Part shown: piece after piece, positions 14,007 to 26,100 of the stretch
Position numbering within the stretch: position 1 is the stretch's first letter
Layout of the letters: the number at the start of each line of letters is the position of its first letter
Notes under the pieces: model-generated
Databases searched by the model: none
What the model was told of the DNA's origin: nothing
Seen by the model: only the letters and a program-made list of their open reading frames with translations
Source: Limnoperna fortunei
Lineage: Eukaryota > Mollusca > Bivalvia > Mytilida > Modiolidae
Reading direction: 5' to 3'
Length of the DNA: 64,000 bases
Assembly: GCA_944474755.1 (NCBI GenBank)
Contig: OX104120.1
Coordinates: 26,398,863 to 26,462,862, forward strand
Program-made: the position numbers and the translations under genes

Positions 14007-15405
14007 TACAAATACAAATACAAATATTTTATTGATTTGTTATCCAACTTAGGATTTATATCAACAACATTAATAGACATATACAGAACAGACAATGATA
14101 CAGTACAATTTTAAGACATTATTAAACAACATAACATGTTGTGTTAAGCACTAGAGTATATAATAGGCAACTATTCTAAATATCATTAGTTTGTATGATG
14201 AAACACATTTAAGGAATACAGCAATTTATTAAAATACAATGTCTTGGTTGCATATCACTTTCCTCTGATTAGCCATATCAAAAATCCCTGACACACATAT
14301 TTTCATGATATCATAATCATTACTTCTAAATATAAATATAAATTTTTCTCTATCAGACATATTAACAAAATTAGGGATGATTTCTTCTATTTTCCTAAAT
14401 ATGGCTAATCTATTAATTTGTAACTTTTCACATTTGCACACAAAATGAAATTCGTCCTCAACATCCTTTCTGCATAGAGGGCAAATTCTTTGGTCTAAAG
14501 GTGTATTGTTATGACGTCCTTGCTCAATATAAATATTGCTATTACTTATTCTGAGTTTAACATAATTAGATATAACCTTTTTAGGAATGTCAAGTAATAA
14601 AAAATTTTCTAACACATATTCTGATTTCAGTTCTCTATAAGTTTTTAGTTTATTCTTGTTCGGATTATTTTCATCATTATATATTTGTTTCTTCCAGAAT
14701 GAAATAAAACTTTCTTTCAGCTTACTAGATAAAGCATGTAATAGTCTAGATTTAGAGAAAGTATTTTGGTTCTCCCATATATGACTGAAACTCAATTTTC
14801 GAAGTAGTAATCTAATATTTTCAGCATATGAGTTTTTCAACTTTAAGTTACATTTATAAGCCATTGATACTAGTTTGGTGTTCTCTGACTTAATAACATG
14901 ATACCAATACCCTGTTGCTAGTTTAAGTGCATCTATAGAAATAGGAGTCACACCAAGTTCTGAAAAAACAGCTAGATTGACTGCCCCTCTATTTACTCCT
15001 AATAAATATTTCAAAAATTTAATTTGAACTTTAACAGGCGGAAATAAAAAATATCTTTCTTCAAGGCTTTTTTTCTCTTTAATTATTAAATCCAAGGACC
15101 ATATTTCAGAGCAGTAGAGTAAAATAGGTTTAATACAAGCCTCAAATAGTTTCAGTTGAGGTGGAATATTCATAAATTCAGATAAAAAAGATTTCCTTAA
15201 ACTAAAGATTGCTTTACTGGCTTTCTTACATAGAAATTCAACAGCCGCTGTGAAAGATCCAGATGGTTTAAATAAAATACCAAGATACTTGTATTCATTT
15301 GTACAATCTATATAATTTCCATCAAACTTAAAATGTGTATTTTTGAGCAATCTTCCTCCTTTATTGAATATCATAACTTTTGTTTTATTTATATTGACCT
15401 GGAGG
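14007..15405 (-). mobile_element. 5'-truncated LINE (non-LTR retrotransposon)
   Basis: The element reads on the minus strand. Its 3' end is marked by AATAAA (seen as TTTATT at about 14028-14033) followed by a (TTTGTA)n microsatellite tail at 14007-14025. The 5' end, near 15405, falls just after the position of the reverse-transcriptase active site, the usual outcome of incomplete target-primed reverse transcription. The surviving coding part is described separately. Confidence 0.8.
14229..15405 (-). pseudogene. LINE ORF2 C-terminal remnant
   Basis: An open frame of about 390 codons starts without its own initiation context. It begins with a QVNINKTKVMIFNKGG segment, the region just C-terminal to the Y/FADD box of reverse transcriptase. 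It continues with the YKYLGILF and CIKPILLYCSEIW segments typical of the RT thumb in LINE ORF2, and ends with a cysteine/histidine motif, RICPLCRKDVEDEFHFVCKC. The endonuclease, fingers and palm are missing, so it cannot act as a polymerase. The architecture matches the C-terminal half of the fuller LINE at 29.6-35.0 kb, but the sequence is clearly divergent. The frame is intact over 381 codons from the first ATG, suggesting a fairly recent insertion. Confidence 0.85.
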
Positions 15406-15600
15406 TCTGAACTCTAACTCGAAGTAATCCTCGAAGTTTAGTTTGGATGGTCAACTCGAAGGGTAACTTGAATTCCTACCCAAACTTGAAATTTAACTCG
15501 GTATCCAACTTCAACTTTTAGTTCAACTAAAACTTAACTTGAACTCAAACTCCATGATCAGCTACACCTGGTAAGGTGTGTGCTGATGGCAGTAAAAAAG

Positions 15601-15975
15601 GGTACCTATTTTGTGTGTGATCAACTTCACCTACTGCTTTCAACCCAGATCCCTGAAACTTCACAGAAAGATAACACTCATATTGAAGTTGTTTACCAGT
15701 ATTATGGAACTTTTTTTGAGGAATTTTCCCCATTTTTCCAGACTTGGGAACTTAGTCATTTTTCAGCAAATTGATAGAAGATGGTACCTGCGTAATCAAC
15801 TCCTCCTACAGGTTTCAACCAGATCCCTGTGTTATAAAAAAACCGAACTTCACAGAAAGTTTGTACACATAATAAAGCTGTGTAAATTTATTATGGAATT
15901 GTTTGATGATTTTTCTTTTCATTTTTTTTTCAGACGTGGAACTAACTAATTTGTTTGTCAAATTGTTTAGATCAT
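15601..15975. repeat. Imperfect direct duplication of about 182 bp
   Basis: Two diverged units begin with GGTACCT at 15601 and 15783. They share a run through ATCAACT..CCTAC, TTTCAACC..AGATCCCTG, ACTTCACAGAAAG, ATTATGGAA and TTTTTCCAGAC or TTTTCAGACG. Small open frames across this stretch are incidental. The adjoining 15410-15560 is a low-complexity tract rich in AACTTGAA/AACTCGAA words. Confidence 0.6.
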
Positions 15976-16584
15976 AGTAGTTTTTGTGTAACCGTCCTAT
16001 ATTTTTGACACATATACCAAAATTTCTTCCAACATATTGTAAACCATTCTCCATTTATTATGTTACTTGCTTTGCAACCGAACCATTACAGATTTTTAGA
16101 CGTTGAAATATAGACATTGAAAATATACTACATTATACATGTATATTGTCAAAATGTATCTTTGTTGATATTAATTCATACCAAAAAAAAACCGATTGTG
16201 GAAAGCCTATTGACATGTACAGGATGCATTGTTTTGCTCATTTGAAATTGCAACATTTGCCAATCTTTTTCAAAACCATGAAAGAATAAAGCATTGTAAT
16301 TGGTTATTGTTATTATCATCACTTATGAAGAGTCAGTTTCTTCATTTTTTAAAATTCCTTGGACACTTTCTACATAATGTAACTTCCTGAAGCCACACTA
16401 CACAGAATTAAATGTTTATTAAAATAAACTCATTCAACATCATATAAAGAATGTGAAATTCTAGCTGCCTTGTCATCAGGAAGTCTTGGCTATCAGTAAT
16501 ACTTAGTTTTATTGCAATTTTATTACCAATCTGTCAAAGTTAATTAGTTTTATTTGTTTTGTTTTCTGTTCTCATTTTAAGACA
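15976..16584. other. Noncoding intergenic DNA
   Basis: AT-rich sequence with no open frame, splice pattern or repeat that I could support. Confidence 0.4.
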
Positions 16585-16700
16585 CTGCAGACTTTACAAG
16601 TCCCTTTGTACACAAGTGGATAGTATAAGAAATGCTGAAATCTATCTCTCTCATAGCAAAAAAAAAATTTCAAAGGGACTTGTGGCAAGTCTAACCCTAG
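16585..16700 (-). repeat. Short hairpin repeat, copy 2 of an inverted pair
   Basis: This is the reverse-complement counterpart of 13051-13166, from CTGCAG to CCCTAG, with the same internal ACAAGTCCCTTTG/CAAAGGGACTTGT arms. The two copies face each other across 3.4 kb that includes the truncated LINE. The 95-codon open frame at 16559-16846 arises from the repeat and is not considered a gene. Confidence 0.7.
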
Positions 16701-19634
16701 TTGAAAAGAAGTGCATGATAGGTGTATTCCCTAAAGTCGGTTTTGTGTCTGGGTACTCAGGCTTCCTCCTCAATAAAACTGGATGCAATGATATAGCTAA
16801 AAACGACATTCGAACAAACAATGGACATTCAGTCAATGAAATTTAAAATATGCACGTATTACAATGTAGAATATCTTCAAATATTCTAAAGATAAAAGTA
16901 AAAATTCAAAATTTACTACACAAGGAAAACGAAGCAGAACGCATGGCACGAATTGTATGGAAGGAGTAAGATGACCACAGTCGACAGAAAAAGCATTAGG
17001 CGACAACACCCATCAAGCAAATCTAATCTGGAAATGTCATGAAATACGGATCTAGTGGTAAAATTCCAACTGACTTGGAATAAATAAAATAATTCGTGCT
17101 GTCTGCCCAAATTATTGCTTCAACTGAGAAGACTTCATATATTTGCTCAATGAACAAGTTTGTAATGCATAAAAATGTTCCCTGGCATCATTCTGACATG
17201 TTTCTTGCCCATAATGTTGCATTTAAGCAAAGAAATATATCCATTGTGAAGGGCTGCTTTGTTCATCCATGGCAAAAGAGTGACCTTACATTTTGTAAAC
17301 CTAAAACTATAATTTTGTAAAATTTTTGAACGTGGAAAGAGCTATAACTCAATATTGTTCATGGTTACTTATTTAGTTAAACATATAAAACCAACGTGTT
17401 GATTATTTCAGGCATACAATTCTTAACAAATTAGTTTATAAATTGGCAAAAAACAAACTTAAAAGGTAAGTCTGTCTTGTCAGGATAATACAAAATAATA
17501 AATGCGTTCTGCCAGAATAACAACTAATTCGAATATTAAGCATGTATTAGTAATGGGTAGAACATGGATTCTATTCTCACTTCTACAGTTAGTAATAAAA
17601 GACAAACAGGATGAGAGTAAATAAAGCTTTATTGTTTAATTCATTGAAAGTAATAACAACTGAAAGTAATAAGAAACCAAGGAAGAACTATGATGAACTA
17701 TGCTATAACAAATATTCAACATATGAACATATGAACAAAAACGGGAACAAAAGAATGTTCTCGTATACGACGAAACGAAAAAATACGAGTTGTAGAAGAT
17801 GTTTCTAAATAAGCCTATAAATACGTTTTGTATAAAATGTTTCTAATAAAACCAATAAAGTAATTTATTTGAACGCTTGAATAATATTCCATATGAATAA
17901 AAATGGGGAATAAGACATATTAATATGTTGGCTGTTACTAAATAACACCCCCTCCCCCAAAAAACCCAACATAATAATCGCAATATGATACTTACTACAA
18001 TGATTCAGCAATGTCTTTTTTGTACAATAACGTTTATTGTGTCGTAAAATTTTTGTATTTTGATTTAAAATCTACAAATTTTTGCTGAATCAATTAAACC
18101 TAACCTAAGTATTTATAGAAGCCACATAATATATAATCCTTAAGCCGCCATTATTGATACACTATTTTTAAATATATATCTTCAAGATGTTAACGGGTCG
18201 CGGTTTTACGGTTATACTTTTGAGATCCTAAAAATTTATCTATTTCAAAGCATTTTTCCGATTGACACTCAACTTTATTTTAAAGTTGTATAACAAAGAT
18301 TTTAAAACCAGCTGACAATATATATTAAAATTCTTGAGATTTATTCAAGTCGTTTCAGAGACAAAACATTATTAATCAAGAGAAACAAACATTCAACAAC
18401 ATATTACAAATCAAGAGAAACATGACTGAAGCCTTTTATTGCTTATTATTCACAAAATAAGTTCATAGACCTATTATCATATGTTTTCTTAGTGTGTTCC
18501 TGCCTTGGGTTCCTTATAAACTTTAGCAACCATTTTAAAAACATATAATTCTAAAACTGACCAGCACACATCCTTATAGAGTGAACATGACAGTATTTAT
18601 TTCCTCGCGCATTGTTAACGTAATGTAAGACAGCAACAAGTAAAGCTTATGTATGAAAGACATATGCACATAAATGTTAACAGTATATAGAGTAACGGAA
18701 CAGAGGTAAAACTGGAAGACATTTACAATATATACAATTAATAAATAACAAATAAATAACAAAACATGGAGACAATAGTCCAAAACTAAAAATAACATGA
18801 TTATTATATGCAATTGCAAAACTTACAAATAACTTAACGACGCTTGATATGAATACTTATCTGTTCTTATGTTTGCGAAATATGGATTGATATTTATTTC
18901 AGATAACCCACATCCTAACATTTTAACAGTGATGTTATTTTATCACACCAAATTAAAATTAGTTTATTATCTTTGATTAATGTGCAGGCGATTCTTATAA
19001 TTCTAGTTATATAAAACGCCACTCTAATTTTAAATTTACTTTTACCAAACTACGATAAAAAAAATCTATAACAAAGTGAATCTGTGGCTACAATACCCAT
19101 TTCACCTTAAAAATAACAATAAAAGAGATTTACATTTCCATAAGATCTTCTAACTGAGGCCTACAGTATAGTATTCAACAAACTAAGACTCAAATTGTAT
19201 GTACATTAATATAAAAATATGCAAAGCTATTGTTTAATATCAGCTCATTAAAACTGAATTGCACATTTGTACCCCCATATTGCGGTTATAGGCAAGATGG
19301 TAAGAGTCCTCCTATAAAACTATCAAGAGACGTTTAAAAGTAAAAAGTGTAGAGACCTTATCCAAATGGAATAATATAAGCTGATTTTGCGTAGATTAAT
19401 GTAAATGTCAATGTAATATCCAAAAACAGTGAAATGAATTCTGCACTGTATAAAAGCATAACAAAAATGTTTGCAACTGACCTGCAATCACAACTAGCGA
19501 GTCGTGTACCCTTTTGAATGTTCTAAATGACAAGTTAAATGATTTAAATGCAAATTTTATGGAACCGTTTGTCAAAACATAAAGTTGTGCAAGTAGTTTT
19601 AATGTAGAACATTTTATTTTACTGACATCTGATC
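16701..19634. other. Intergenic DNA and probable 3' UTR of the RASEF-type gene
   Basis: No coding segment was found. On the minus strand, AATAAA signals (TTTATT on +) at 18597-18602 and about 17626-17631 could end the RASEF-type transcript whose stop codon is at 19635-19637. Open frames such as 17096-17320 and 18574-18819 look like chance. Confidence 0.35.
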
Positions 19635-22600
19635 TTATTTTCCACAACATGCTTTTTTCTCTTCAGCCTTCTCATGTAACTGTAGTCCTACGGTTTTGAC
19701 CTCTAGATCTTCATTTGCACGCATAAGTCTGAAAATGTAACAACATTTTTAGTACTGATTGAAGTTAATAAGGTGCTCTCAAGTCTCTAACCACAATAGG
19801 TGCTCAGCACGTCCCCAAGTTGGGGACAAGGGGTTGTCATTTCTCTTCATTTTAACATTTTATAGCAGTAGTTGTTTTTGTACAGTGTGCCCTTTTCACT
19901 TCGCTGTTTTAAATTTGTTGTAAACGATAATATACCAAGTCAATAGATACATTTTTACGGATATATTATATTAAAGATGGTGAAATATTTCATTTATATA
20001 CATTGCGCATTTTTATACTCAAAAACATATTTTTCCCTCTTTACATCTAACAATTTTATTCTATTTAAGCATAGATTGTTAGGCATTATCCGTTAACAAA
20101 CTTCTACATATTTATAGGTTACAACTGGCCTTACAAATAAAATGTATCTCCTCCTAGAAAGTAAGATGTGCACTTACGTTACCACGACTTCATTAATGAA
20201 CAATGTACCTATACAGTATTTTACTGCAATAAATAGCTACCTCAAATTGGAAAAACGACACTTTACTATCAATACTGAATAAAATTGCTTATGTCAATAA
20301 ATATTACAAATTATACTGATCAGCAGTACATTTATTAACGCTAATATGCAAGCACCGCAATTAGCAATTTTCATGAATATATCAAATATTTAAAAAAAAT
20401 TCAATTACCTAGTAAGTTCAATCACTGCTTCTGTAACATGAGAACCATCTTTTGCACTCGTCTCTATAAATAAAGCACTGACATCCTACAAAGGAAACGA
20501 GCATTACATGTCTGATGTCAATTATAAAATAATTTGGTACTATAGGATAAAGCAATATGGAAAATATCAGGCTTCTGCATCGTACAGTTGTTTAGAAAAT
20601 CGCGACGGAAATTTTGATTGTATGTTAAGTATGGTGTTAAAAAATAAATATTTGGTAAACAGGAAGAAGATGACCAAGGACCATAAAATCGTTATACACC
20701 ATTTGGTACTTTAGAATAAAGCAATATCCAAAATATCAGGCTTCTGAATCCTATAGTTGCTTAGAAATAAAATGTAATCAAAGATACAGTCAAATCCGAT
20801 AAGTCGAAGTTTGCGGGACCGTAAAATTATATCGAGTTATCCGAAGTTCGAGTCAACCGAGTTTAGGGTGTGACGTCATTTTCATTATGTGATTTTAAAA
20901 CAATCTAAGGGTATTTATTTCATCTTTATTGGTTACGAACTTCGGCATCGCTTGTGTTTGTCACGGTATTTGTTAAATCTACAATAATGAATAAATAGTG
21001 TACATTGTAATCAAATTTATAAACTTTTTTACGAAATCATGGAAAAACAATTAAAAAAAACACTTATCAACTTACAGTTCGAAATAACTAATTAAACAAT
21101 ATAGATTGTTTTGTTTACGTAATTGACAACACAAAGTCAATAAAAATAACAGAATGTCTTTAAAGAAACAAAACTCGACCACATATATCATTGATTGGAT
21201 CAAAAGAAATTTTTAATTATCATTTTTAATTAAACATGACACAATAATTCGGACAGTTATTAGCGGATCATCAATAAACCTTAGTAATCCATATACTGGG
21301 CTTGGATTGCCAATTCGTTTTATTAAATTGCCAATTCATATTGTAATAGCCAATCAATAATCGTGTTTACTGTAAGACAGGTGTTTAAAATAAACAGACG
21401 CGAATTAAGTAACAATACAACATACAAATGAAATTGTTAGTTTTGACATCGATATCGAGAGCAAAATTAACTTCAAAACAACGAGGTGAAAATAACACTA
21501 ATTAGTATTGTCCGGACTACCAAAATCCATCGCGTTAAGCGAAATATCGAAACAACCGAGATCGACACATCCGAGGAAGAAATTCATTGTTGATATGGGA
21601 AAAATGCTGGGACTTAAAAATTATATTGACATAACCAAGGTATCGAGTCAACCAAGTTCGAGACAACGAGGTTCGACTGTACTAGGGCTAATAAAATTTA
21701 CCACGCCAGACGCGCGTTTCGTCTAACTAAGACTCATCAGTGGCACTCAAAACAAAACAATATTTAAAATCCAAATCATAAAAACGTTGTAGAGCTTTAT
21801 CATCAAAATTCAAAAACGTTATATCAAATACGGCTAAGGCTATCTATACCTCAAAAATAGAAAACGTCCGACAGAAATTTTTGTTCTGGACGGACGAACG
21901 AACTAAACGACAAGGGTAAAAGAGTATACCCCTCTTCTTCGAAGCGGGGTATAAATAAAGACACATGGACAGTTTGTATCGAACCACTTTATGTCATGCC
22001 CTTTGCTAGTTTTTAAATTCATATTGAGACTAACAATTTGAATTAAGCAAGTTGGTTTAATTTACAGATTATACAATAAAGAGACTTACTCTTGCCAGTC
22101 TCTGTCCATCAGCGTGAGATACCACTCGTCTTCCCTGTTTTTCCAATTCTGGGCGGAGGTCAGTTTTATTTCCAATCAACATGATAGGGATTTTCTTTTG
22201 GGCACCATCCTGTATATAGACAATATTTAATTGCCTCAAACTTTTAATCTAGTTTTAGAACTAAATATTTTACTTCAGAAAACTGGCTCTTTTTTAAACT
22301 TGTGTATTTAAAACATATATAGTCAGTAAATGATTATTTACAATATTAGGATACATGTAGGAAAAAAGAATATATAAAACAAAATTCTACTCTAACGATT
22401 CTTTTCACTGATATTTTATTTTAATTCTGGGGTTTATTTATTGATATTGTTATAGATAACGAAACCTTACCTCTATTGCTTCTACCCATTCTCTAATACT
22501 AAGAAATGACCGTTCATATGTACAGTCATAAAGTAGGAATACGCCATCTGCTCGACGGAAGTATGATTTAGCAATACTTCTAAACCTAAAATTACAATAA

Positions 22601-23124
22601 TTAAGTCATTATTATCTCAAAACATAAAATAACTGAAATAAATATACTTTCACCTCTTTAGTTATATCTATAGTCTTATGTTTAATTACTTAAAGAAGAA
22701 AACAAATATATAACTAATATGTCTTATTTCAAGAATACAATATTGCAGCATATACAGCTTATTTATATTTAAACGATATATTCCTATTTAAAATTACTAT
22801 GTCTAGTATTTACCTTTCTTGGCCAGCTGTATCCCAAAGCTGTAGTGCAACCGTCTTATCATCCACATCTAATACTTTTGTCTGGAAATCAACTCCTAGT
22901 AAGTGCACGAATGGTTACAATAGTTTAGAGGAGGGTGATGGTTTATTAAAGGCATGAGTAAATATGAAATTTCAAATACAATCAATAGGAATTTTGATTG
23001 CGTCAATATACAAAAATAGAAACAATAGAAGACGATATCCCAACTAAATTTATGTGTCGTCATATAGTTTACATTATTCCTTATATTTTCATAACTATAT
23101 GAATATTTTAATATGAATGTATAT

Positions 23125-23160
<36 letters not shown>

Positions 23161-26100
23161 AGTCTAGAAGATTGTGCAACGATACAAATGACGGTGTTTC
23201 TTGTCAAATCTATAGACACAGACTGACCAACGAATGGTCTTAGTCATTGAGTGTCAAGTCATTGAGTGTCAATATAAATAAATAACGTAAACAAGTCATA
23301 ACATATTAATCTTAAACTTTCTCCAACAACTTTATGAATATTGCTTCCCTGTCCGCAACCCGCGCATGCGCTGGTACTTGGCTTGCTAAAAAATTCCAAC
23401 AAGATGTAATCAAAATTACCAAGGTGACAAATTCATTACACCACACGCGCATTTTCTTCATTGGGAGATGGAATAATATAAGTCCACTGGGATCGCGTAA
23501 ATACACAATACATGTATTTTGTGAATATCTACTTACCTAATGTTGAGCTTAGATTGGCTACAAATTTGCCTTTGCATAGCCTCATAATAAAACAGGACTT
23601 TCCAACTGCAGCATCTCCAGCCAAAACAATCTTAAACATCCTATCAGGATCCTTAAAGGAGGATCTCTGTAAAATATATCATTTATGGTTTAATTTCATT
23701 AACTCACATAATACATCGGTCCTAGTAGGTCGTCAAGTTCAACCTTTGATAGGAACCTCTAGTTAATTAGAGGAAATATTCATTACACCGGAATAAAATA
23801 TGTAAAGATGTCAAAAATTTTAAAATATTTGTAAGAAGTATGAAAAATAACAAGGAAACCGACAGAACAACAAAAAAACAAAAGTCAATGGACAATTATA
23901 AACCCGGATATGACAAACCTATACAACGCAAAACGAAAATAAAAAAGGCAAGTAACCCAACCCCCCAACCCCCCCAAAAAAAAAATTCAGGTGCTCAGCA
24001 CGAGTCAGCAGTTTCTTCCTCTAATCTAGAACTTTGTTGAGTTGCTTTTGCTCATTGTCATGTCCAGTCATGTCCAGGAAAGAATTTAATCCAGGAATAG
24101 GAAAACTACTTCTAACGGAATAACATCAACCTAGGTACAACAAACCCGTGTTTAGGTGATTATTTGTCAACAGTAGTTTTTGTTTTGGTCTAGAATATCG
24201 GAGTACAGATCGCAGGATCTAGAATACGTCTAAATTGTGAAATGTACACACCATACGCTGGAGCTTCTGGAATGTTGCTATCGATATACGGAAAGATGAC
24301 AATTGTAAAGTTTAAGTCATCATGTTTAAGTCTTGTATGTAGCTTTCCGAGTCTATTTCTTAAAGAAGGTCTATTTTTGGTTTTTGTTTTGAATAATGTT
24401 TATCGCCATTTGCAGCAATTTTCAGCTATATCATATCGTCCAGTTTGTATTAGCGGAGGAAGCCGGAGTACCAAGAGAAAACCCTGGACCTTCGGTCGGA
24501 AAACTGGCAATCCTTGTCAATTAGGATTGGAGTCGAGTACATTCATTCCACAGTGAGACTCGAATCCACAACCTCAGTGTTGACTGCGTGATCAATAGTA
24601 GACGAACTACCTTTATATAGAAAAAGGTGTAAGTAAAAGAACAACTTAAGCATATCGGTTATGTCTTTAATTGCAAGCTCGGGAGGTTATTTTGAATGAA
24701 AATAGTCATATGAAAATAGTCACCGAATTTAGCATTTTTGAGGGACAAAACATCATCAATGCAGCGGAATGTGAAATTAAAGTTCTAAGGCAATGTCTTT
24801 TCTTTCTTCTTCACCAGGCATTATATGAAATAAGCCTCATACGAGTAAAAACAACCTCCGGTGACATGACACATATGTTCTAAATCAGAAAATCTAACTT
24901 TTGACAGATTTGGTCGTCGGTATATTTATGTCTCCCATACGAAATTTTGGGAGACACATGTTTTTTTTTCTTTCCGCTGAATCTTGTCCGCACAGATCTA
25001 TGAGATGCAATGTCCAATCAATATAAAACTTTTTGAACATGTTAAGGGTGGCAAGAAGTTGTGCAATTTGGTTTTGGAATTTTCAACATGGCTGCCGTTT
25101 CCATGGAAACAGAGGTCATGATATAAGAAATTGCATTATCTTGATAGCAATTTGTATGGGGGGGGGGTTCAACATGCTGAACGTCATAATGGTTATGGGG
25201 GTTCGTTTGGGAGACATTGTGTGTTGGGATTACAACACAATCAGCACTAGGTCTTCTTTATTTTTTATTATTTATTTTTATTTTTTATTTTCTCTTTCGC
25301 TCAATTTGGTCCGCAAAGTTTATCTGAGATGAAATGTTCATTCAATATGAAACTGTGGGAATATGTTAAGGGTGACCTGCAGTTTTGCAATCCATTTTTG
25401 GAATTTTCAAAATGGCAGCCGTTTCCATGGAAACGGGGGTCATGTTATGGGACATTGCATTATCTTGGTAAAAATTTGTATTTGGAGGTTTTCAACATGC
25501 TGACGATTACAGTGGCAATAGCGGTTCGTTTGAGAGACATTTTGTGCTGGCATCTCAACAAAGTTATTACCAGTTATTATTCCTTTTTCTTTCCGCTCAA
25601 TCTTGTTAGCCCAGTTTCTCTAAGATGCAATGTCCAATCAATATGAAACCTCGTGAACATGTACATGTTAGGTCTGACCTGAAGTTTTCCTTTCCAGTTT
25701 TGGAATTTTCGAAAAGACTGACGTTTCCATGGAAACGGCGGTCAATATATAGCACAGTGAATTATCTTGGTAAAAATTTGTATTTGGGGGGGGGGGGGGT
25801 TCACCAACATGCTCAAGATTATAGTGGCAATCAGGGTTTGTTTAGGAAACATCTGTGTTGGTATGGCAAAACACTTGTCACTAGTTATTATTTGGTTTAG
25901 ATTCATTGATGACGAATCAGTTCTGTCAGGCTTATTACAAGATATTTATACCGTCTTATTCCTTTTTTCTTGAAGAAGAAGCGTTTAATAAGATCTTTTT
26001 AAGCTGCATATAATGGATAGCCATGTAGAATGTCAAAAAATCAAAGGTTTTTATGCTGTTACATTGGGAAAGATATCCAGACCTTAAGATGTCTAAAAAA

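Larger units (their letters stand above)
19635..23666 (-). other. Rab GTPase domain exons of the RASEF-type gene
   Basis: Six exons (23666-23537, 22895-22814, 22585-22471, 22209-22090, 20485-20409, 19728-19635) encode the whole Rab fold from [17 protein letters not shown] to the stop. All five nucleotide-binding motifs are present: G1 GDAAVGKS, the switch I threonine in STLGVDF, G3 WDTAGQE, G4 NKTD and G5 TSAK. The glutamine of DTAGQE is kept, so the domain looks competent for GTP hydrolysis. The two longer introns contain the pogo-like element and an (AT)n tract. Confidence 0.93.

Noticed and set aside
25033..25900. Three consecutive + strand frames of about 100 codons
   Set aside because: They follow the approximately 300-bp tandem units and differ in sequence where the repeat drifts; no conserved peptide.
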